Assembly: GCA_044225555.1 (NCBI GenBank)
Contig: JBGAIM010000010.1
Location: 186,001 to 250,000, forward strand
Direction of reading: 5' to 3'
Origin: JADLHS01 sp044225555
Lineage (GTDB): Bacteria > Verrucomicrobiota > Verrucomicrobiia > Limisphaerales > JADLHS01
DNA: 64,000 nucleotides
This document shows positions 61,132-64,000 of this stretch, piece after piece. The translations under genes and the position numbers were made by a program. The notes under the pieces are model-generated. The model did no database searches. It saw nothing but the letters and a program-made list of their open reading frames with translations, and was not told the origin of the DNA. Position 1 is the first letter of the stretch. Every line of letters begins with the position of its first letter.

Positions 61132-62403
61132 TCATTTCGCCAAGCTGGCAAGGTTGTTCAACCTTCGCATCGTCTCCAGGCAAGCTCTTGAGACGTGATA
61201 CGGACCTTTCCATTCACTGACTTTGGGAAGTTTTTCATCCGGCCGGCCATCGGGATTGATGCGCCAGAACCATTCGCCGTGGACCCGATCCACCAAATGA
61301 CTCTCGGCAAACTGCCAAGCGCGCCGTGCGGCCTCGAAATACTTCACATCACCGCTCAGTTGAAACGCATTGATAAAGCCAACCAGTGCCTCCGCCTGCG
61401 GCCAGCATTCCTTGCCCCGATCAATGATTTCCCAGCCTCGCCCTTCGTAACACAAACCACCGTCCACATCCAGCCCTTCGCGCAGAACCGGACCGGCCAT
61501 TTCCAGAGCCGTCGCCTGCACCTGCTTCAGCAACTCCGGTTTCCCCAAGGCCTCCGCCGCCTCGCACAACAACCAGCTTGCCTCAATATCATGGCCGAAG
61601 GTGTAGGTATCCGAACGGACCCGCCATTCTTCATCAAAGAAATGATGCAGGTGGGCAGTACTCGAATCAAGAATCCGCCCCAGGAAGAGTTGAATCAATT
61701 CTTGCAGCCGCTGCTTAACGACCGGATGCCGGTTCGCCAAATAGAGATTGGTATAGGCTTCCAGAACGTGAAGATGATTGTTCATGGACTTCTTCTCGTT
61801 CATGTCTTTGTCGCTGAGGCGCGCTTCGGGACCGGCTTCGGACCAATCCCGGCGACAGACTTCAATGTAGCCACCAAACTTTCCATCGTGGGCATTGCGT
61901 TCAACCAAATCAAACAACGTCATCGCGCGTTGCAAGGCTGCCTCGGAGTTGAAGGTGTGGTAAAACTCAGTCAGCGCGTAAATGTAAAAAGCCTGGCCGT
62001 AAATCTTCTTGGAATCGTCAATCACCTGTCCTTTGTCATCCAGCCGCCAGAAAGCTCCGCCATGCTTTTCATCCCAAAACCGATTCACGACATAATCGAA
62101 AGCGCGTTCGGCCAGCTGGCGGTAAATCGGATCTGGTTTCGCACGATAAACCGCCGAGAATGCCCACAAGATGCGGGCGTTGACAATGAGGCCCTTGGGC
62201 TGTGTGCGGTCGGGCCGAAGATCATTGGATAGCCACCCCATCCAGCCGCCCTGCTCGTGATCGAGGGCCGGCCCGCACCAAAACGGTAGAATGTGCCCGA
62301 ACAGATGTTCGCGAACGCACGCGGCGAAGGCCGTCAACGTCTGCGAGTCCGGAATCGTGTTTCCATGGGGAGAAACGTTTTCTTTTGCAACCGGCAACAT
62401 CAC
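61132..62403 (-). CDS. cellobiose/mannobiose 2-epimerase (AGE family)
   Basis: A 423-residue cytoplasmic (alpha/alpha)6-barrel enzyme of the acylglucosamine 2-epimerase superfamily, matching the cellobiose 2-epimerase branch. It shows NNHLHVLEAYTNLY (His210, His212), GHDIEASWLL (His271, Glu274), KECWPQAEALVGF and HGEWFWRIN (His375), the catalytic residues in the family order. Cellobiose 2-epimerases also isomerise mannobiose to mannosyl-glucose, which is the substrate of GH130_1 phosphorylases. With GH26/GH5 and GH130 here, the mannobiose role is most likely. The ATG overlaps the upstream GH5 stop (62400-62403). Confidence 0.9.
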   Translation of the reverse strand: MMLPVAKENVSPHGNTIPDSQTLTAFAACVREHLFGHILPFWCGPALDHEQGGWMGWLSNDLRPDRTQPKGLIVNARILWAFSAVYRAKPDPIYRQLAERAFDYVVNRFWDEKHGGAFWRLDDKGQVIDDSKKIYGQAFYIYALTEFYHTFNSEAALQRAMTLFDLVERNAHDGKFGGYIEVCRRDWSEAGPEARLSDKDMNEKKSMNNHLHVLEAYTNLYLANRHPVVKQRLQELIQLFLGRILDSSTAHLHHFFDEEWRVRSDTYTFGHDIEASWLLCEAAEALGKPELLKQVQATALEMAGPVLREGLDVDGGLCYEGRGWEIIDRGKECWPQAEALVGFINAFQLSGDVKYFEAARRAWQFAESHLVDRVHGEWFWRINPDGRPDEKLPKVSEWKGPYHVSRACLETMRRLNNLASLAK

Positions 62404-64000
62404 TGATACTCGATTTCCACTCGGGCGATCTGCGTCTCTTTCTGAAACTGAATGGTCACGCTGGATCCGTCACCGGGCAATGCCCCCAGCGTGTAGAGCC
62501 GCGGCCACTTGAAATTATACATCTCTTTGCCCGCATAGTAATCCTGCATTTTGGCGGCGACAACCTCGCCCTGGTTGTCATTCCCAATCCGAAACTCCAG
62601 CCCCGGCTCATCCTGCGCGCCAAAGGCATAAACCCGCATCGCGACAATCTTCCCCGTAACCTGATACGCAATCCAATCCCCCTTCACGCCGCGCAGACGA
62701 TGGCAGTCCTCCTTGTAGTTGCGTGCATCGTTACTGCGGAGTTCCGGTTTGCCACCACTGCGATAAGTGAGCGACGTGTTGCGCATTTCATCCACCAACG
62801 TGCGGCAACGAATGGTTACCGGACCGAAAACCTTTGAAGGCTTTGATGTGCCAGCTTCGTTGCGCGCCACTAGGCGGTAGTAGCAAGTCTTGCCCGTCTC
62901 GGCAAATTCATCCACGGCCAGCGGACGATATTGCGTCGCGTCATCGGTGAGTTGCCAGGCAACCGTGCGCCACGGGCCGCGAGTTTTCTCCGCCCGTTGC
63001 AATTCATAATTCGCTGCACCAGCCGAACCGCGCCAGGTCGTAACACCTCCATCGGTGACATTGAACAAATCCGGCGCCGCGGGCACTTGAAGCTTCGGCG
63101 CGGGGATGCCTTGAATCTCAAAGGGTTCACCCGCCGGCCCCCCAGGCCAATGGTAGGCCTTGAAGAAATCGCCACCCCACGGTTCGTGATGCCAGTAGTA
63201 GCCGCCGTCGCTATTGTGGAAACGCAGCGACCAGATCAATCCGCCGGCGATGCCAGGCTCTTTTATGATTGTATCCATGATGGCACGCATTCCTTCACTG
63301 GTGACGAAGCCGAACTCTCCGACCATGTAAACCTTCTGGCCAGCGGCGCGCTTCACGCTCTCGTGAATTTGCGCGATCATTTTCACCGGGTCGCCCTGAT
63401 AGAGATGGTCCTGCACGATGTCCACGCCGGGATTGTCGTTGGCGGTGAAATAACTCTCCGCGACGAGTTGTTTCGGCGCGAGTTGCTTGACGACCGGCGA
63501 CATTTCGCGAACCCATTCGACCGGCGCCTTCAATTCATTGCCCAATTCCCACGCGAGTACCGCCTTGTCGTCCTTGTAGCGCACGCCGGTCTTGGTGTTC
63601 ACGCGATTTACGACCATTGCGACAAGTTTCTTGTAATCTTCCTTCACCTGCGGATCGGTGAAGAACTCATCCTTGGTTTTACCGCGCCACGCCGCCAGTT
63701 CGGTGATACCACCCCACCAACTCGCAAAGTCGACAAACGGAATGATGAGCCGAACATTGTGGCGGTTGGCCGAAGCCAGCACCTCATCGAGCACGACCAT
63801 ACTGGATCGTTGGTCTTCGCGACCGACAAAACATACGTGCGCGCTACACGGCCACCCATTTGCTGAATCGTCGCCAGTGCGTCATCAATCTCGTAAGTCG
63901 TGGGCAACCGGAAACTGCTCAACTGCTCGAACCGCATGTCATCCTCAGTGTACGTGAGGTTCGGAATATTGAACGACATGAAGCGATACGGTTTGTCGCC
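62400..64000 (-). pseudogene. GH5 mannanase-like gene, frame-disrupted and cut by the window edge
   Basis: The C-terminal piece (62400-63800, starting MVVLDEVLASANRHNVRL) carries the GH5 barrel end with acid/base Glu in AWELGNELKAP and nucleophile Glu in MVGEFGFV, then a Fn3-like domain and a C-terminal CBM-like region. The N-terminal piece continues off the window edge in a different frame (KPYRFMSFNIPNL…DALATIQQMGGRVARTYVLSV) and is cut by a frame change at about 63800-63815, where AKTNDP meets VVLDEV. Homologues remembered have roughly 20 more residues here, so a deletion with a frame change is likely. The 63800 ATG could restart translation without the early barrel strands. The stop overlaps the epimerase start. 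Confidence 0.75.

Noticed and set aside
1..64000. tRNA, rRNA, CRISPR arrays, insertion sequences and phage genes
   Set aside because: No tRNA-like T-loop/anticodon pattern, rRNA sequence, regularly spaced direct repeats, transposase or phage structural motif was noticed; a covariance-model and repeat search would be needed to be certain.

Overview
The window looks like a chromosomal stretch of a Verrucomicrobiota bacterium, most likely a Limisphaerales/Pedosphaera-type soil or freshwater polymer degrader. This is inferred from family content: an H-X9-DG prepilin-like protein, a DUF1592/DUF1588-type haem protein coupled to a DUF1552 protein, DUF5107-TPR and DUF4861 proteins, Y_Y_Y-type sensors, SGNH-TPR membrane proteins, and high-GC coding DNA with sporadic palindromic intergenic repeats. 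I saw no rRNA, tRNA, CRISPR array, insertion sequence or phage gene.

Layout. 1-14.3 kb holds a DUF4861 protein, a HAF-repeat/PKD/HYR secreted protein, glutaminyl-tRNA synthetase, a hybrid PAS histidine kinase, a membrane SGNH hydrolase, a DHH phosphoesterase, an SDR oxidoreductase, a Ser/Thr kinase, a LarA-type nickel racemase homologue and a small AT-richer exported protein. 14.3-20.8 kb is a four-gene ABC-2 transporter operon on the minus strand. 21.1-25.8 kb is a compact lysine catabolic cluster: lysine 6-aminotransferase, aminoadipate semialdehyde dehydrogenase and an HglS-type 2-oxoadipate dioxygenase/decarboxylase. An ATP-cone/uridine-kinase-like fusion follows it. 27.5-34.1 kb is a sugar module (DUF5107-TPR, sodium:solute symporter, galactokinase). 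34.8-43 kb holds a prepilin-like protein and a secreted protein flanked by two SGNH-TPR paralogues.

43-64 kb is a polysaccharide (mannan) utilisation region. It has a GH3 glycosidase, a reg_prop/Y_Y_Y histidine kinase with its NarL-type regulator, GH130 phosphorylase, GH26 and GH5 mannanases, two esterase-like hydrolases, a malectin lipoprotein, the DUF1552 and DUF1592 pair, a cellobiose/mannobiose 2-epimerase and a frame-disrupted second GH5 at the right edge. Together these give an intracellular mannobiose route: mannan to mannobiose (GH26/GH5), to mannosyl-glucose (2-epimerase), to mannose-1-phosphate plus glucose (GH130). The galactokinase module could take galactose side chains of galactomannan.

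Three features are easily missed. A DUF2007/zinc-ribbon gene (53921-54232, minus) is interrupted by one in-frame TGA where Trp is expected. A 146-bp inverted-repeat element sits in frame inside the DUF5107-TPR gene. The GH5 gene at the right edge changes frame near 63800. Starts were chosen by signal peptides, family N-termini and ATGA overlaps; no computed searches were available, so family names rest on motif recognition.
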